DNA of 50,282 bases. Source: an uncultured Methylibium sp. (lineage in GTDB: Bacteria > Pseudomonadota > Gammaproteobacteria > Burkholderiales > Burkholderiaceae_C). Numbering within the stretch: position 1 is the first letter of the stretch; every line of letters begins with the position of its first letter. The position numbers were made by a program, and so were the translations under genes. Positions 27,808-38,431 of the stretch are shown here, one piece after another. The notes beneath the pieces were generated by a model. The model ran no database searches. It saw only the letters and a list, made by a program, of their open reading frames with translations, and was not told where the DNA came from. The DNA lies in contig NZ_CADEFR010000025.1 of the NCBI RefSeq assembly GCF_902826655.1, positions 1-50,282 on the forward strand. The letters are read 5' to 3'.

Positions 27808-28521
27808 GTGAACCCGACGCTGCTGGCGCTCGACACCGGCACCGAGGTGCTGCATCTCGGCGCGTGCCGCGGCGACCGGTCGTGGCAGCGTGCATTGCCC
27901 GGCGGTGCGCGGGCCTCGGCCGACCTGCTGCCGGCACTGATGTCGCTGCTCGACGAGGCCGGTCTGGCGTTGCGCGACCTGGACGCGATCGCCTTCGGCC
28001 GCGGGCCGGGTGCCTTCACCGGCGTGCGCGCGGCCTGCGCGGTGACCCAGGGTCTGGCCTTCGGCGCCGGTCGCCCGGTGCTGTCGCTCGACAGCCTGAT
28101 GGCGGTGGCCGAGGACGCGCGCACGCAGGGCGCGGGCGACGAGCTCTGGGTGGCCGTCGATGCCCGCATGGGCGAGGCCTACGCGGCGCGCTACCGGCAC
28201 GGACCCGAAGGCTGGCGGACGATCGATGCGCCGTCGCTGCACGACCCGGTGACGCTGGCGCAGCACGCCGCTGCCGAGACGCCGGCCCCGCAGGTGGCCG
28301 GCAGCTCGCTGTCGGCGCATGCGGCGGCGTGGACGGCCTGCGGCGGCCCGCGCTGGCCGGATGCAGGCCCGCGCGCCGGCGCGCTGCTGGCGCTGGCCCG
28401 TGCCGCCTGGGCGCGGGGCGAGGCGGTCGATGCCGCCCGGGCCCTGCCGCTCTACGTGCGCGACAAGGTGGCTCAGACCACGGCCGAGCGCGCGGCGGCC
28501 GCGCTGGAGCGGCGCGCATGA
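27808..28521 (+). CDS. tsaB: tRNA threonylcarbamoyladenosine biosynthesis protein TsaB
   Basis: TsaB is the scaffold partner of TsaD in transfer of threonylcarbamoyl to tRNA (t6A). The 237-aa actin-like-fold protein shows LLALDTGTEVLHL at the N-terminus and FGRGPGAFTGVRAACAVTQGLAFG. The start is GTG 27808. Its TGA overlaps the rimI ATG (ATGA). tsaB-rimI linkage is common in proteobacteria. Confidence 0.96.
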   Translation: MNPTLLALDTGTEVLHLGACRGDRSWQRALPGGARASADLLPALMSLLDEAGLALRDLDAIAFGRGPGAFTGVRAACAVTQGLAFGAGRPVLSLDSLMAVAEDARTQGAGDELWVAVDARMGEAYAARYRHGPEGWRTIDAPSLHDPVTLAQHAAAETPAPQVAGSSLSAHAAAWTACGGPRWPDAGPRAGALLALARAAWARGEAVDAARALPLYVRDKVAQTTAERAAAALERRA

Positions 28522-29012
28522 ACGCCGTGGTCCGGCCCGCGGCGCGCGGCCTGCAGCCGCTGCGCGATGCCGACCTCGAGGCGGTGATGGACATCGAGCG
28601 CGCGGTCTACGAGTTCCCGTGGACGCGCGGCAACTTCATCGACTCGCTGCGGGCCGGCTACCTGGCGCAGGCGCTGTGGACCTCGCCGCCGCAGCTGGTC
28701 GGCTATTTCATTGCCTTGCCCGGTGTCGACGAACTGCATCTGCTGAATCTCAGTGTCGCGCCCGCGGCCCAGAGCCAGGGGCACGCGCGCTACATGCTCG
28801 ACGAACTGCGCCTGATCGCCGCCGCGCGGCGCGCCCAGCAGCTGTGGCTCGAGGTGCGGATCTCGAACGCGCGCGCGCGGATGCTGTACGAGCGCTATGG
28901 ATTCCGCAACATCGGCTTGCGCCGCGGCTACTACCCGGCGCAGGGCCGGCAGCGCGAGGATGCGGTGGTGATGAGCCTGCAGATCCCGGAGGTGACGCAT
29001 GGCCTGGGATGA
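28518..29012 (+). CDS. rimI: Ribosomal protein S18-alanine N-acetyltransferase
   Basis: A GNAT acetyltransferase that modifies the N-terminal Ala of S18. The 164-aa protein has DLEAVMDIERAVYEFPW, the acetyl-CoA loop region VAPAAQSQGHARYML (the usual Q/RxxGxG/A form), and NARARMLYERYGF near the end. It overlaps tsaB by 4 nt and the following gene by 14 nt, so the three are one coupled unit. Confidence 0.95.
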   Translation: MNAVVRPAARGLQPLRDADLEAVMDIERAVYEFPWTRGNFIDSLRAGYLAQALWTSPPQLVGYFIALPGVDELHLLNLSVAPAAQSQGHARYMLDELRLIAAARRAQQLWLEVRISNARARMLYERYGFRNIGLRRGYYPAQGRQREDAVVMSLQIPEVTHGLG

Positions 29013-29799
29013 ACGGCAGCGCGCCATGCTGGCCGAAATGGGCGTGCGGCTGTGGCCGCCCACCCCTTCCGGCCCGCAGGGCGCTGCCGTTCCGGTGGAT
29101 CTGGGGCAAGCCCCCGGCCCCCCTTCCGGGAAGGGGGGAGGCGAGGCGCGTGCCTCGCAGCCGAGCGAGGTGGTTGCGGCGCCGGGGCCGCACGCGACCG
29201 GTGTCGAGGCGATGGACTGGCCCGGGCTGCGCGCCGCCGTGGCCGGCTGCACGGCCTGCGGCCTGTGCCGCGGGCGCACGAACACGGTGTTCGGCGTCGG
29301 GCACGAGCGGGCCCACTGGATGATCGTCGGCGAGGCGCCGGGCGAGCAGGAGGACCGGCAGGGCGAGCCCTTCGTCGGCAAGGCCGGCCAGCTGCTGGAC
29401 AACATGCTGCGCGCGCTGGGACTTTCGCGCGACGCGCAGGCGGTGGGCGGCGACCCGGCCCGCCAGGTCTTCATCGTCAACGTGCTGAAGTGCCGGCCAC
29501 CGGGCAACCGCAACCCCCAGCCCGAGGAGGTGGCCCGGTGCGAGCCCTTCCTGCAGCGCCAGGTCGCGCTGGTGCAGCCGAAGCTGATCCTCGCCATGGG
29601 ACGCTTCGCGGTGCAGTCGCTGCTGCAGAGCCAGGAGGCGATCGGCCGCCTGCGCGGGCGCGTGCACCGCTACCAGGGCGTGCCCACCGTGGTGACCTAT
29701 CACCCGGCCTACCTGCTGCGCAACCCGGCCGACAAGGCCCGCGGCTGGGACGACCTCTGCCTGGCCCGCGAAGCGATGGAGCGCGCCGGCTCGACCTGA
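28999..29799 (+). CDS. Uracil-DNA glycosylase, family 4 ([4Fe-4S])
   Basis: Removes uracil from DNA. In 266 aa the core begins near residue 74 and has four candidate cluster ligands (Cys84, Cys87, Cys165, Cys181), motif A GEAPGEQED (111-119), FVGKAGQLLDNML, KCRPPGNRNPQPEE and the C-terminal YHPAYLLR, as in thermostable family 4 enzymes. An N-terminal helix (MAWDERQRAMLAEMGVRLW) is separated from the core by about 50 residues of Pro/Gly/Ala-rich linker whose DNA contains two perfect inverted repeats. It overlaps rimI by 14 nt. Confidence 0.94.
   Translation: MAWDERQRAMLAEMGVRLWPPTPSGPQGAAVPVDLGQAPGPPSGKGGGEARASQPSEVVAAPGPHATGVEAMDWPGLRAAVAGCTACGLCRGRTNTVFGVGHERAHWMIVGEAPGEQEDRQGEPFVGKAGQLLDNMLRALGLSRDAQAVGGDPARQVFIVNVLKCRPPGNRNPQPEEVARCEPFLQRQVALVQPKLILAMGRFAVQSLLQSQEAIGRLRGRVHRYQGVPTVVTYHPAYLLRNPADKARGWDDLCLAREAMERAGST
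29118..29158. repeat. Two adjacent perfect inverted repeats inside the glycosylase linker
   Basis: CCCCCCTTCC (29118-29127) and GGAAGGGGGG (29129-29138) are perfect complements around one base. Three bases on, GCGAGGC (29141-29147) and GCCTCGC (29152-29158) flank GCGT. They encode linker residues 40-54, outside the catalytic core. The pattern looks like a small palindromic element inserted in frame, but no second copy is seen in this window. Confidence 0.55.
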
Positions 29800-29813
29800 G
29801 GGGGGCCGCCCCC

Positions 29814-29819
29814 TATCAT
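29814..29819 (+). promoter_or_regulatory. Putative -10 box upstream of the GGDEF-EAL gene
   Basis: TATCAT followed by CGG lies 32 nt before ATG 29852, just after the preceding gene's stop. No -35 element is convincing. Confidence 0.3.
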
Positions 29820-29851
29820 CGGCCGGCGGCACGAGGGGGCCGCTCCCATCC

Positions 29852-32263
29852 ATGTCCGCGCTGCCGCAGATCGAGGAGACCACCGTCTGGGACGCGCTGC
29901 CCAGCGCCGTGCTGCTGCTCTCGCGCGACGGGCAGGCGCACCAGGTCAACCGCGCCTTCTGCCGCTTCACCGGTCTGACGGCCGAGACGGCCCGCGGCGC
30001 GGGCTGGCAGCTGCTGCTGCCCGAGATCTCGCGCCACGCGCTGCTGGCCGCGCTGCAGCGCGAGCAGGCCTTCGCTCTGCAGGTGAGCCTGCTGCGCGCC
30101 GACGACGGCAGCGGCGTCACGCGCGAGGCCTGGATCGACGTCGCCGGCCAGTGGGACGCCGGCTCGGCGCGCTGGTGCTGCGTGCTGCACGACATGTCGC
30201 AGACGCGGCAGGCCGAGTTCGCGGCGCGCGCCCAGGCCGAGCAGTTCCGCTTGCTGGCCGACAACGTGCCGGCCTTGATCGCCTACTACGCCGCGGCCGA
30301 CAACACCTGCCTGTTCGCCAACCGCGAGTACGCGCAGACCTTCGGCTGGGACGAGCACTCGATCCTCGGCCGCCACACCTGGGAGGTGATCGGCGAAGCC
30401 GCGTGGCAGCAGATCCGGCCGCAGGTGGACATCGTGCTGGGCGAGCTGCGCGCGGTGGTCTACGAGCGGCAGCTGACGCGGCCCGATGGCAGCCCGCAAT
30501 GGATCGAGGTCCACCTGCTGCCGCACATCGGCAGCGACGGGCGCGCGATCGCCTGCTTCGTGATGATCTCCGACATCACCCGGCACCGTCTGGCCGAGCG
30601 CGCGGTGCGCCAGTCCGAGGAACGGCTCGGCAAGTTCATGCAGGCCAGCGCCGAGGGCATCGTCTTCCACAAGGACGGCTACATCACCGATGCCAACCCG
30701 CCCGCCTGTACGCTGATCGGCTACAGCCTCGACGACATGCTCGGCCGCAAGACGCTGGAGTTCATCGCGCCCGACCAGGTGGCCAAGGTCGCCGAGGTGA
30801 TCGCCTCGGGCCAGGAGACCGCCTACGAGAGCGCGATCGTCGACAAGCGCGGCGAACGCATTCCGGTCGAGTTCATCGTGCGCACCATGATGCGCGGCGA
30901 CGAGCGGCTGCGCATGACGATCGTGCGCGACATCCGCGATCGGCAGGCTGCGCTGGCGCGCATCCACCACCTGGCGCACCACGACGCGCTGACCGGCCTG
31001 CCCAACCGGCTGGCCTTCATGAATCAGCTCGAACTGTCGATGATGGCGGCACGCCAGAACCGCCAGCCGCTGGCGCTGCTGTTCATCGACCTCGACCACT
31101 TCAAGCGCGTCAACGATTCGCTCGGCCACCTGGCCGGCGACGCGCTGCTGCAGATGGTGGCGCAGCGCATCGGCGCCGTGCTGCGCGGCACCGATGTCGT
31201 GGCGCGCTTCGGCGGCGACGAGTTCATGGTGCTGATCGGCGGCAGCCCGCAGCGCGACGACGTCGCCGACGTGGCGCGCAAGCTGCTGGCGGCGATCGAG
31301 GTGCCCCTGCATGCCGAGGGCCGGCCGATCTCGGTCACGCCGTCGATCGGCATCGCGATGTTCCCCGGCGACGGCCACACGCCGGCCGAGCTGATCAAGC
31401 ACGCCGACACCGCCATGTACCGCGCCAAGACGCGCGGCCGGGCCACCTACCAGTTCTTCGATCCCTCGCTGGCCACCAATGCCTACGCGGCGCTGGTGAT
31501 GGAAGGCCAGCTCGCACAGGCGCTGGAACGCGGCGAGTTCCTGCTGCACTACCAGCCGCAGGTGCGCGCGCGAGACGGCGTGCTGGTCGGGGCCGAAGCG
31601 CTGCTGCGCTGGCAGCATCCCGAGCGTGGGCTGCTGCTGCCCGACCTCTTCATCCCGCTGGCCGAGCAGCAGCGCCTGATGCTGCCGATCGGCGCCTGGG
31701 TGCTGCGCCAGGCCGCGCGTGCGGCGCGCCGCTGGCACGACACCGGCCTGTGCGAGGTGCCGGTGGCCGTCAACCTCTCGACGATGCAGTTCCAGGCGCC
31801 GGACTTCGTCGCCTCGGTGGCCAGGGTGCTGGACGAGGTCGGCCTGCCCGGGCGGCTGCTGGAACTCGAGCTGACCGAGCGCATGCTGATGGACGAAGTG
31901 CCCGAGGTCGGCCACAAGCTCGCGCAGCTCAAGGCCCTGGGCATCCGGCTGTCGGTCGACGACTTCGGCACCGGCTACTCCTCGCTCGGTCACCTGAAGG
32001 CGCTGCCGATCGACAAGATGAAGATCGATCGCTCCTTCGTCACCGACCTGCCCGAGGCGCGGGACTCGGTGGCGATCGCCCGCGCGATCATCCAGATGGC
32101 GCGCAACCTCGGCATCGGCGTGATCGCCGAGGGCGTCGAGACCGAGGCCCAGCGCGCCTTCCTGGCGCGCGAGCAGTGCGACGAGCTGCAGGGCGATGCG
32201 ATCAGCCCGGCCCTGTCGACCGCCGCCTTCGAGACCTGGGTGGCCCGCACGACGGCCGGCTGA
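29852..32263 (+). CDS. PAS-PAS-PAS-GGDEF-EAL cyclic-di-GMP protein
   Basis: An 803-aa cytosolic signalling protein with no membrane segment. Three PAS-like domains lie at about 8-118, 130-245 and 255-365, followed by a GGDEF domain (intact GGDEF at 454-458, with the inhibitory-site RxxD at 445-448) and an EAL domain from about 555 (EAL at 582-584, ELTER, DDFGTGYSSL, KIDRSFV). Both the cyclase and phosphodiesterase core motifs seen are intact. The end of the EAL domain is unusual: QGDAISPAL replaces the common QGYxxSxPL. It probably tunes c-di-GMP in response to a PAS ligand. It is convergent with the CorA-like gene. Confidence 0.95.
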   Translation: MSALPQIEETTVWDALPSAVLLLSRDGQAHQVNRAFCRFTGLTAETARGAGWQLLLPEISRHALLAALQREQAFALQVSLLRADDGSGVTREAWIDVAGQWDAGSARWCCVLHDMSQTRQAEFAARAQAEQFRLLADNVPALIAYYAAADNTCLFANREYAQTFGWDEHSILGRHTWEVIGEAAWQQIRPQVDIVLGELRAVVYERQLTRPDGSPQWIEVHLLPHIGSDGRAIACFVMISDITRHRLAERAVRQSEERLGKFMQASAEGIVFHKDGYITDANPPACTLIGYSLDDMLGRKTLEFIAPDQVAKVAEVIASGQETAYESAIVDKRGERIPVEFIVRTMMRGDERLRMTIVRDIRDRQAALARIHHLAHHDALTGLPNRLAFMNQLELSMMAARQNRQPLALLFIDLDHFKRVNDSLGHLAGDALLQMVAQRIGAVLRGTDVVARFGGDEFMVLIGGSPQRDDVADVARKLLAAIEVPLHAEGRPISVTPSIGIAMFPGDGHTPAELIKHADTAMYRAKTRGRATYQFFDPSLATNAYAALVMEGQLAQALERGEFLLHYQPQVRARDGVLVGAEALLRWQHPERGLLLPDLFIPLAEQQRLMLPIGAWVLRQAARAARRWHDTGLCEVPVAVNLSTMQFQAPDFVASVARVLDEVGLPGRLLELELTERMLMDEVPEVGHKLAQLKALGIRLSVDDFGTGYSSLGHLKALPIDKMKIDRSFVTDLPEARDSVAIARAIIQMARNLGIGVIAEGVETEAQRAFLAREQCDELQGDAISPALSTAAFETWVARTTAG

Positions 32264-32277
32264 CCCGGGCGGCCCCT

Positions 32278-33381
32278 TCAGCGCCCGCGGTCCAGGTAGC
32301 GCTTGCGGCGGAAGACGACGACGAGGCCGATCGCCACGAGGCCCATCAGCAGCGTCGTGACCCAGACGCCGGTGCTGGTGTGCACCAGCGGCAGGAAGTC
32401 GAAGTTCATGCCGAAGAAGCCGGTGATCAGGTTCAGCGGCATGAAGATCGCCGTGATCACCGTCAGCGTGCGCATGATGTCGTTGGTGCGGTTGCTCTGC
32501 GCCGAGAAGTGCATCTGCACCGCGCTCTCGGCCGAGCTCTCGAGCCGGCGAACGTGGCCGAGCACGCGTTCGATGTGCTCGAGCACGTCGCGCGAGCGCA
32601 CCCGCAGCAGCTCGCGCTCGCGCTGCGCCGTGGGATCGGTCTCGTCGGGCCACTCGTCGAGCGCGTCGATCCACTCGGTGATGGCGCTGCGCTGGTCCTC
32701 GCAGGTGTCCTCGAGCGCGTGCAGGGCGTTGCGCGCATCGAGCAGCGCGTTCCAGTCGCTGAAGTGACCGCGCGGGCGGAACAGCTCCTGCTGCAGATAG
32801 CCGAGATGGCGCGTCAGCAGGCGGCGCAGCTCCAGGTAGCTGTCGACCATGTGGTTGACCATGCGCAGCATCAGGTCGGCGGGGCTGGCCGGCATGCGCG
32901 TGCTGCCGCTGCGCGACTCGCCGCCCTGGCCGGCCTGCTGCAGCCGCTGGGCGAAGTACTCGCGGACCTGGCAGTCGGTCGGATGCACGGTCAGCAGCAC
33001 CCGGTCGAAGATCGCGAAGCCGACCGGGCTGGTGTCGATCGACTCCAGGGCGCGCTTGGCACCGGCCAGCGTGCCGTGCTGGTCGTCGACGAAGAGGTTG
33101 CCGCTGTTGCCGCTGGCCGCGAGCCGGCGGAACACCATGACGTCGTACCAGGACGTGTAGTCGTAGTGCGAGGGCAGCTGGTTGTTCAGCAGGTCGGCGA
33201 CGTGCAGGTCGACCAGCTGGCCGCCCGTCCAGCGCTGCAGCGCTGCCTGCAGGGCCGGCACGCCGACCTCGAACTCGCGCCGCGCGCTGCCGATCCACAG
33301 GTAGCCCGTGGCGGGCAGCTGCTCGGGCAGTGCATCGCCCAGTTCGACGAACTGCTCGGGCGTGACATGGAACACCCGCAT
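32278..33381 (-). CDS. CorA-like divalent metal ion transporter
   Basis: A 367-aa protein of the CorA/ZntB family: a long soluble N-terminal domain with extended helices, then two C-terminal membrane helices. The pore signature GMN is present in FFGMNFDF after TLTVITAIFMPLNLITG, and the last helix ends in basic RRKRYLDRGR. The family moves Mg2+, Co2+ or Zn2+; the exact ion is not decided by sequence. It follows hemB on the minus strand by 8 nt and may be read through from it. Confidence 0.92.
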   Translation of the reverse strand: MRVFHVTPEQFVELGDALPEQLPATGYLWIGSARREFEVGVPALQAALQRWTGGQLVDLHVADLLNNQLPSHYDYTSWYDVMVFRRLAASGNSGNLFVDDQHGTLAGAKRALESIDTSPVGFAIFDRVLLTVHPTDCQVREYFAQRLQQAGQGGESRSGSTRMPASPADLMLRMVNHMVDSYLELRRLLTRHLGYLQQELFRPRGHFSDWNALLDARNALHALEDTCEDQRSAITEWIDALDEWPDETDPTAQRERELLRVRSRDVLEHIERVLGHVRRLESSAESAVQMHFSAQSNRTNDIMRTLTVITAIFMPLNLITGFFGMNFDFLPLVHTSTGVWVTTLLMGLVAIGLVVVFRRKRYLDRGR

Positions 33382-33389
33382 CGCGCGGC

Positions 33390-35088
<1,699 letters not shown>

Positions 35089-35089
<1 letters not shown>

Positions 35090-36189
35090 TGGCGGCCTAT
35101 CGGAGCTCGGCGTGGCCGCTGGCCGCGGCCTGCGTCTGCCTGATCGTCTACGCGAGCCTGCATCCGTTCACCGGCTGGGAGCCCCCGCGGCCGGAAGTCG
35201 ACTGGTGGCGGCTCGCGGTGCCGCAGCCGAACTACGTCACCCGCTTCGACCTGGTCGTCAACCTCCTGGCCTACCTGCCGCTGGGCCTGCTGATCGCGGG
35301 CGGGCTGCTGCGCGCCCAGCGCACCTACGCCGCGGCGTTCGCCACGGCGCTGCTGGCTGGCAGCGCCCTGAGCTACGGACTCGAGACCCTGCAGCACTGG
35401 CTGCCGTTGCGCGTGCCCTCGCTGGTCGACTGGGCCCTCAACAGTGCCGGCGCCGCGCTGGGGGCGCTGGCGATGCTGCTGCTGCACGCGGTCGGCGCCC
35501 TGGACGGCTGGCAGCGCTGGCGCGAGCGCTGGCTGCTGCGCGGTCGTGGGGTCGGGCTGACGCTGCTGCTGCTGTGGCCCTTCGGCCTGCTGTTCCCGCC
35601 GCCGCTGCCGTTCGGACTCGGGCAGGTGCTGTTGCGTGCGCGGGAACTGCTGATCGAGGTGCTGGAAGGCACGGCCTGGGACGGCTGGTTGCGCCCCGGG
35701 CCTGCACCGAGCACACCGCTGGCGCCCGGCGTCGAATTGCTGGCGATCGCCGCCGGCCTGCTGGCGCCCTGCCTGCTGGCCTACGCCCTGACCCGCCCCG
35801 GGCTGCGGCGACTGGCGCTGCCGGCGGGCGCCCTGGCGCTGGGTGGGGCGGCGACGACCCTGTCGACGGCGCTCAACTTCGGCCCCGAGCACGCGCTCAC
35901 CTGGCTGACGCCGCCGGTGCTGCCCGCGGTCGGCGTGGCGTTCGGCATCGCCGTGCTGCTGGCCTGGGTGCGGCCACGCAGCGCTGCCGCGGTGGCGCTC
36001 CTGGTGATCAGCTTCGGCGTCGCGCTCGTCAATGCCGCGCCGGCGGACGCGTACTACGCGGCCAGCCTGAAGGCCTGGGAGCAGGGCCGCTTCATCCGCT
36101 TCCACGGCCTGACGCAGTGGATCGGCTGGCTCTGGCCCTGGGCCACACTCGCTTACCTGCTGGGCCGCGTCGTGCAAAGGGACGACTGA
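35089..36189 (+). CDS. VanZ-like family membrane protein
   Basis: A 366-aa inner-membrane protein with eight or more hydrophobic segments. The N-terminal third matches VanZ-like proteins (YASLHPFTGWEPP, RFDLVVNLLAYLPLGLLI, SYGLETLQHWLPLRVPSLVDWALNSAGAALG). The rest is extra membrane sequence with no motif that I know. VanZ gives low-level teicoplanin resistance in enterococci, but the role in Gram-negatives is unknown. The ATG overlaps the hemJ stop, so it is translationally coupled to hemJ. Confidence 0.88.
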
Positions 36190-36199
36190 GGCGCAAACC

Positions 36200-36205
36200 T
36201 AGAAT
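36200..36205 (+). promoter_or_regulatory. Putative -10 box of the [2Fe-2S] protein gene, leaderless arrangement
   Basis: TAGAAT ends 7 nt before ATG 36213, with only CGCACCG between and no ribosome site. Confidence 0.45.
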
Positions 36206-36212
36206 CGCACCG

Positions 36213-36536
36213 ATGAGCTACTACCAGCGCCACATCTTCTTCTGCCTCAACCAGCGCGACGGCGAAGCGGCCTGTGCGGACCACGATGCCGAGGCGGGCT
36301 TCGCCCGCTGCAAGGCCCAGGCCAAGGCCGCCGGCCTGATGGGCAAGGGCCAGCTGCGGGTGAACCGCGCGGGCTGCCTGGATCGCTGTGCGGGCGGGCC
36401 GGTGGCCGTCGTCTATCCGGAAGGCGTCTGGTACACCTATGTCGATGCGCACGACATCGACGAGATCGTCGAGTCGCACCTGAAGAACGGCAAGGTGGTC
36501 GAGCGGCTCGTGCTCCCCGAGACCGTGGGCCGCTGA
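36213..36536 (+). CDS. Thioredoxin-fold (2Fe-2S) ferredoxin domain protein
   Basis: A 107-aa soluble protein of the (2Fe-2S) ferredoxin-like family with a thioredoxin-type fold. The N-terminal HIFFCLNQR and the later NRAGCLDRCAGGPVAVVYPEGVWY are characteristic. Cys11, Cys55 and Cys59, with Cys21 or Cys33, are the likely cluster ligands. The redox partner is unknown. It starts 23 nt after the VanZ-like gene and is followed by an alpha/beta hydrolase. Confidence 0.9.
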   Translation: MSYYQRHIFFCLNQRDGEAACADHDAEAGFARCKAQAKAAGLMGKGQLRVNRAGCLDRCAGGPVAVVYPEGVWYTYVDAHDIDEIVESHLKNGKVVERLVLPETVGR

Positions 36537-36569
36537 GGCGCCTCGATCGCGCCGGACCTCGCGCCGCGG

Positions 36570-37193
36570 ATGAATGCCCAGACCCAGTTGCTGACCTTGC
36601 GTGGCCCGGCCGGCGTGATCGCCTGCGCGGTCGACGAGCCGGAGAGCGCGGCCCGCGCAGTGCTCGTGGTCTGCCACCCGCACCCGCTGCACGGCGGCAC
36701 GATGGACAACAAGGTGGTGCAGACGATCGCGCGCGCCGGCGTGCGCCTGGGCGCGCGCAGCGTGCGCTTCAACTTCCGCGGTGTCGGCGGCTCGGCCGGC
36801 CAGTGGGACGACGGCCGCGGCGAGATCGACGATGCCCTGGCCGTGATCGCGGATCGCCGCGAGGCCGGGTTGCCGCTGTGGCTGGCGGGCTTCTCGTTCG
36901 GCGGCTATGTCGCCGCATCGGCCGCGGCCCGGCTGGCAGCCGGCGGCCAGGGGCCGCAGCGGCTCGCGCTGATCGCGCCGTCGACGCAGAAGCAGTCGGT
37001 GCCTGCGGTGCCCGCCGACACGCTGGTGATCCATGGTGAAGCCGACGAGGTCGTGCCGTTCGCCGCCACGCTGGACTGGGCCCGTCCGCAGGTGCTGCCG
37101 GTGGTGGTGGTGCCGGGTGGCGGGCACTTCTTCCACGGCCAGCTCGGCCTGCTCAGGAACTTGGTGCAGAACGCCTGGTCTGCCTCTCCATGA
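36570..37193 (+). CDS. Alpha/beta hydrolase of unknown substrate
   Basis: A 207-aa cytosolic hydrolase of the small dienelactone-hydrolase-like type often annotated only as an alpha/beta hydrolase. It shows VVCHPHPLHGGTMDNKVV, the oxyanion region FNFRGVGGSAG, the nucleophile elbow GFSFGG (Ser109), HGEADEVVPF for the acid, and GGGHFFHG for the catalytic His. The triad is complete. There is no signal peptide. Substrate unknown. It follows the (2Fe-2S) gene by 33 nt. Confidence 0.92.
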   Translation: MNAQTQLLTLRGPAGVIACAVDEPESAARAVLVVCHPHPLHGGTMDNKVVQTIARAGVRLGARSVRFNFRGVGGSAGQWDDGRGEIDDALAVIADRREAGLPLWLAGFSFGGYVAASAAARLAAGGQGPQRLALIAPSTQKQSVPAVPADTLVIHGEADEVVPFAATLDWARPQVLPVVVVPGGGHFFHGQLGLLRNLVQNAWSASP

Positions 37194-37239
37194 TCGTCGC
37201 GCCAGCGCGATCTTCCGCCTCCCGTTCCCCGGATCCTCG

Positions 37240-38385
37240 ATGAAAAGACTGCTCGCTCTCCTGTCCCTCGCCCTCGTCGCCGGCGCCAGCCTCGCACAGG
37301 CCCCGCAGCCGCCCGAGGTCGCGGCGCGCTCGTGGCTGCTGCTGGACGTCAACACCCACCAGGTGCTGGGTGCCAAGGACGCCGACCTGCCGGTCGAGCC
37401 GGCCTCGCTGACCAAGCTGATGAGCGCCTACATCGTCTTCCAGGCACTGAAGGACAAGCGGCTGACGCTCGAGCAGACGCTGCCGGTGTCCGAGCGCGCC
37501 TGGCGCACCGGCATGACCGGCGCGTCGCGCAGCTTCCTGCCGCTGAACAGCCAGGTGAAGGTCGACGACCTGCTCAAGGGCATGATCGTGCAGAGCGGCA
37601 ACGACGCGACGGTCGTGCTGGCCGAGGGCGTGGGCGGCAGCTACGAGCAGTTCGTCGCGATGATGAACCGCCAGGTCCAGGCCTTCGGCCTCAAGGCCAC
37701 GAGCTTCAAGAACCCCGAGGGCCTGACCGCGCCCGGCCACACCAGCACGGCCCGCGAGCTGGCGGTCATCGCCGAGCGCCTGGTGCGCGACTTCCCCGAG
37801 TACCTGCCGTACTACTCGATGAAGGAGTTCACCTACAACAAGATCAAGCAGCCCAACCGCAACCTGCTGCTCTACCGCGACCCCACGGTCGACGGCCTCA
37901 AGACCGGCTACACCGATGCGGCCGGCTACTGCCTGATCACCACGGCGAAACGCGACTTCCCGAACGGCCCGCGCCGGCTGATCGCCGTGGTGCTGGGCGC
38001 GGCCTCGATGGAGAGCCGCGCGAACGAGAGCCAGAAGTTGCTGAACTGGGGCTACAGCGCCTTCGACGCGGTCAAGCTGTTCGACGCCAGCCAGGCCGTC
38101 GTCAGCCCCGAGGTCTGGAAGGGCAAGAGCCGCAACGCCAAGCTCGGCAGCGCGGCAGCGGTGTTCGTCAACGTGCCCAAGGGCCAGGGCGACAAGCTCA
38201 AGACCGACATCGCACGCACCGACCCGCTGGTCGCGCCGCTGGTCAAGGGCCAGGTCGTGGGCACGATCAAGGTCAGCGCCGGCGGCGCGCCGGTGGCCGA
38301 GGTGCCGCTGACGGTGCTCGAGAACGTCGAGACCGCCGGCATCCTGGGCCGCGCCTGGGACTCGTTGCGGCTCTGGCTCAAGTAG
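37240..38385 (+). CDS. dacC: D-alanyl-D-alanine carboxypeptidase (PBP5/6 type, S11)
   Basis: Removes the terminal D-Ala of peptidoglycan pentapeptides. The 381-aa protein has a signal peptide (MKRLLALLSLALVAGASLA), the active-site SLTK (Ser56, Lys59), SGN (119-121) and KTG (221-223), a C-terminal beta domain, and a final amphipathic helix (GRAWDSLRLWLK) that anchors these enzymes to the membrane. The dacA/dacC name is interchangeable here. A D-amino-acid transaminase gene follows. Confidence 0.95.
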   Translation: MKRLLALLSLALVAGASLAQAPQPPEVAARSWLLLDVNTHQVLGAKDADLPVEPASLTKLMSAYIVFQALKDKRLTLEQTLPVSERAWRTGMTGASRSFLPLNSQVKVDDLLKGMIVQSGNDATVVLAEGVGGSYEQFVAMMNRQVQAFGLKATSFKNPEGLTAPGHTSTARELAVIAERLVRDFPEYLPYYSMKEFTYNKIKQPNRNLLLYRDPTVDGLKTGYTDAAGYCLITTAKRDFPNGPRRLIAVVLGAASMESRANESQKLLNWGYSAFDAVKLFDASQAVVSPEVWKGKSRNAKLGSAAAVFVNVPKGQGDKLKTDIARTDPLVAPLVKGQVVGTIKVSAGGAPVAEVPLTVLENVETAGILGRAWDSLRLWLK

Positions 38386-38431
38386 CCGGGCCCCGCTTGC
38401 CGATCGACCCCGACCGTCCTACCCTGCGCCC

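Noticed and set aside
29816-33298. A 1160-codon minus-strand frame opposite the GGDEF-EAL gene
   Set aside because: Same composition artefact; the plus-strand frame carries intact PAS, GGDEF and EAL motifs.
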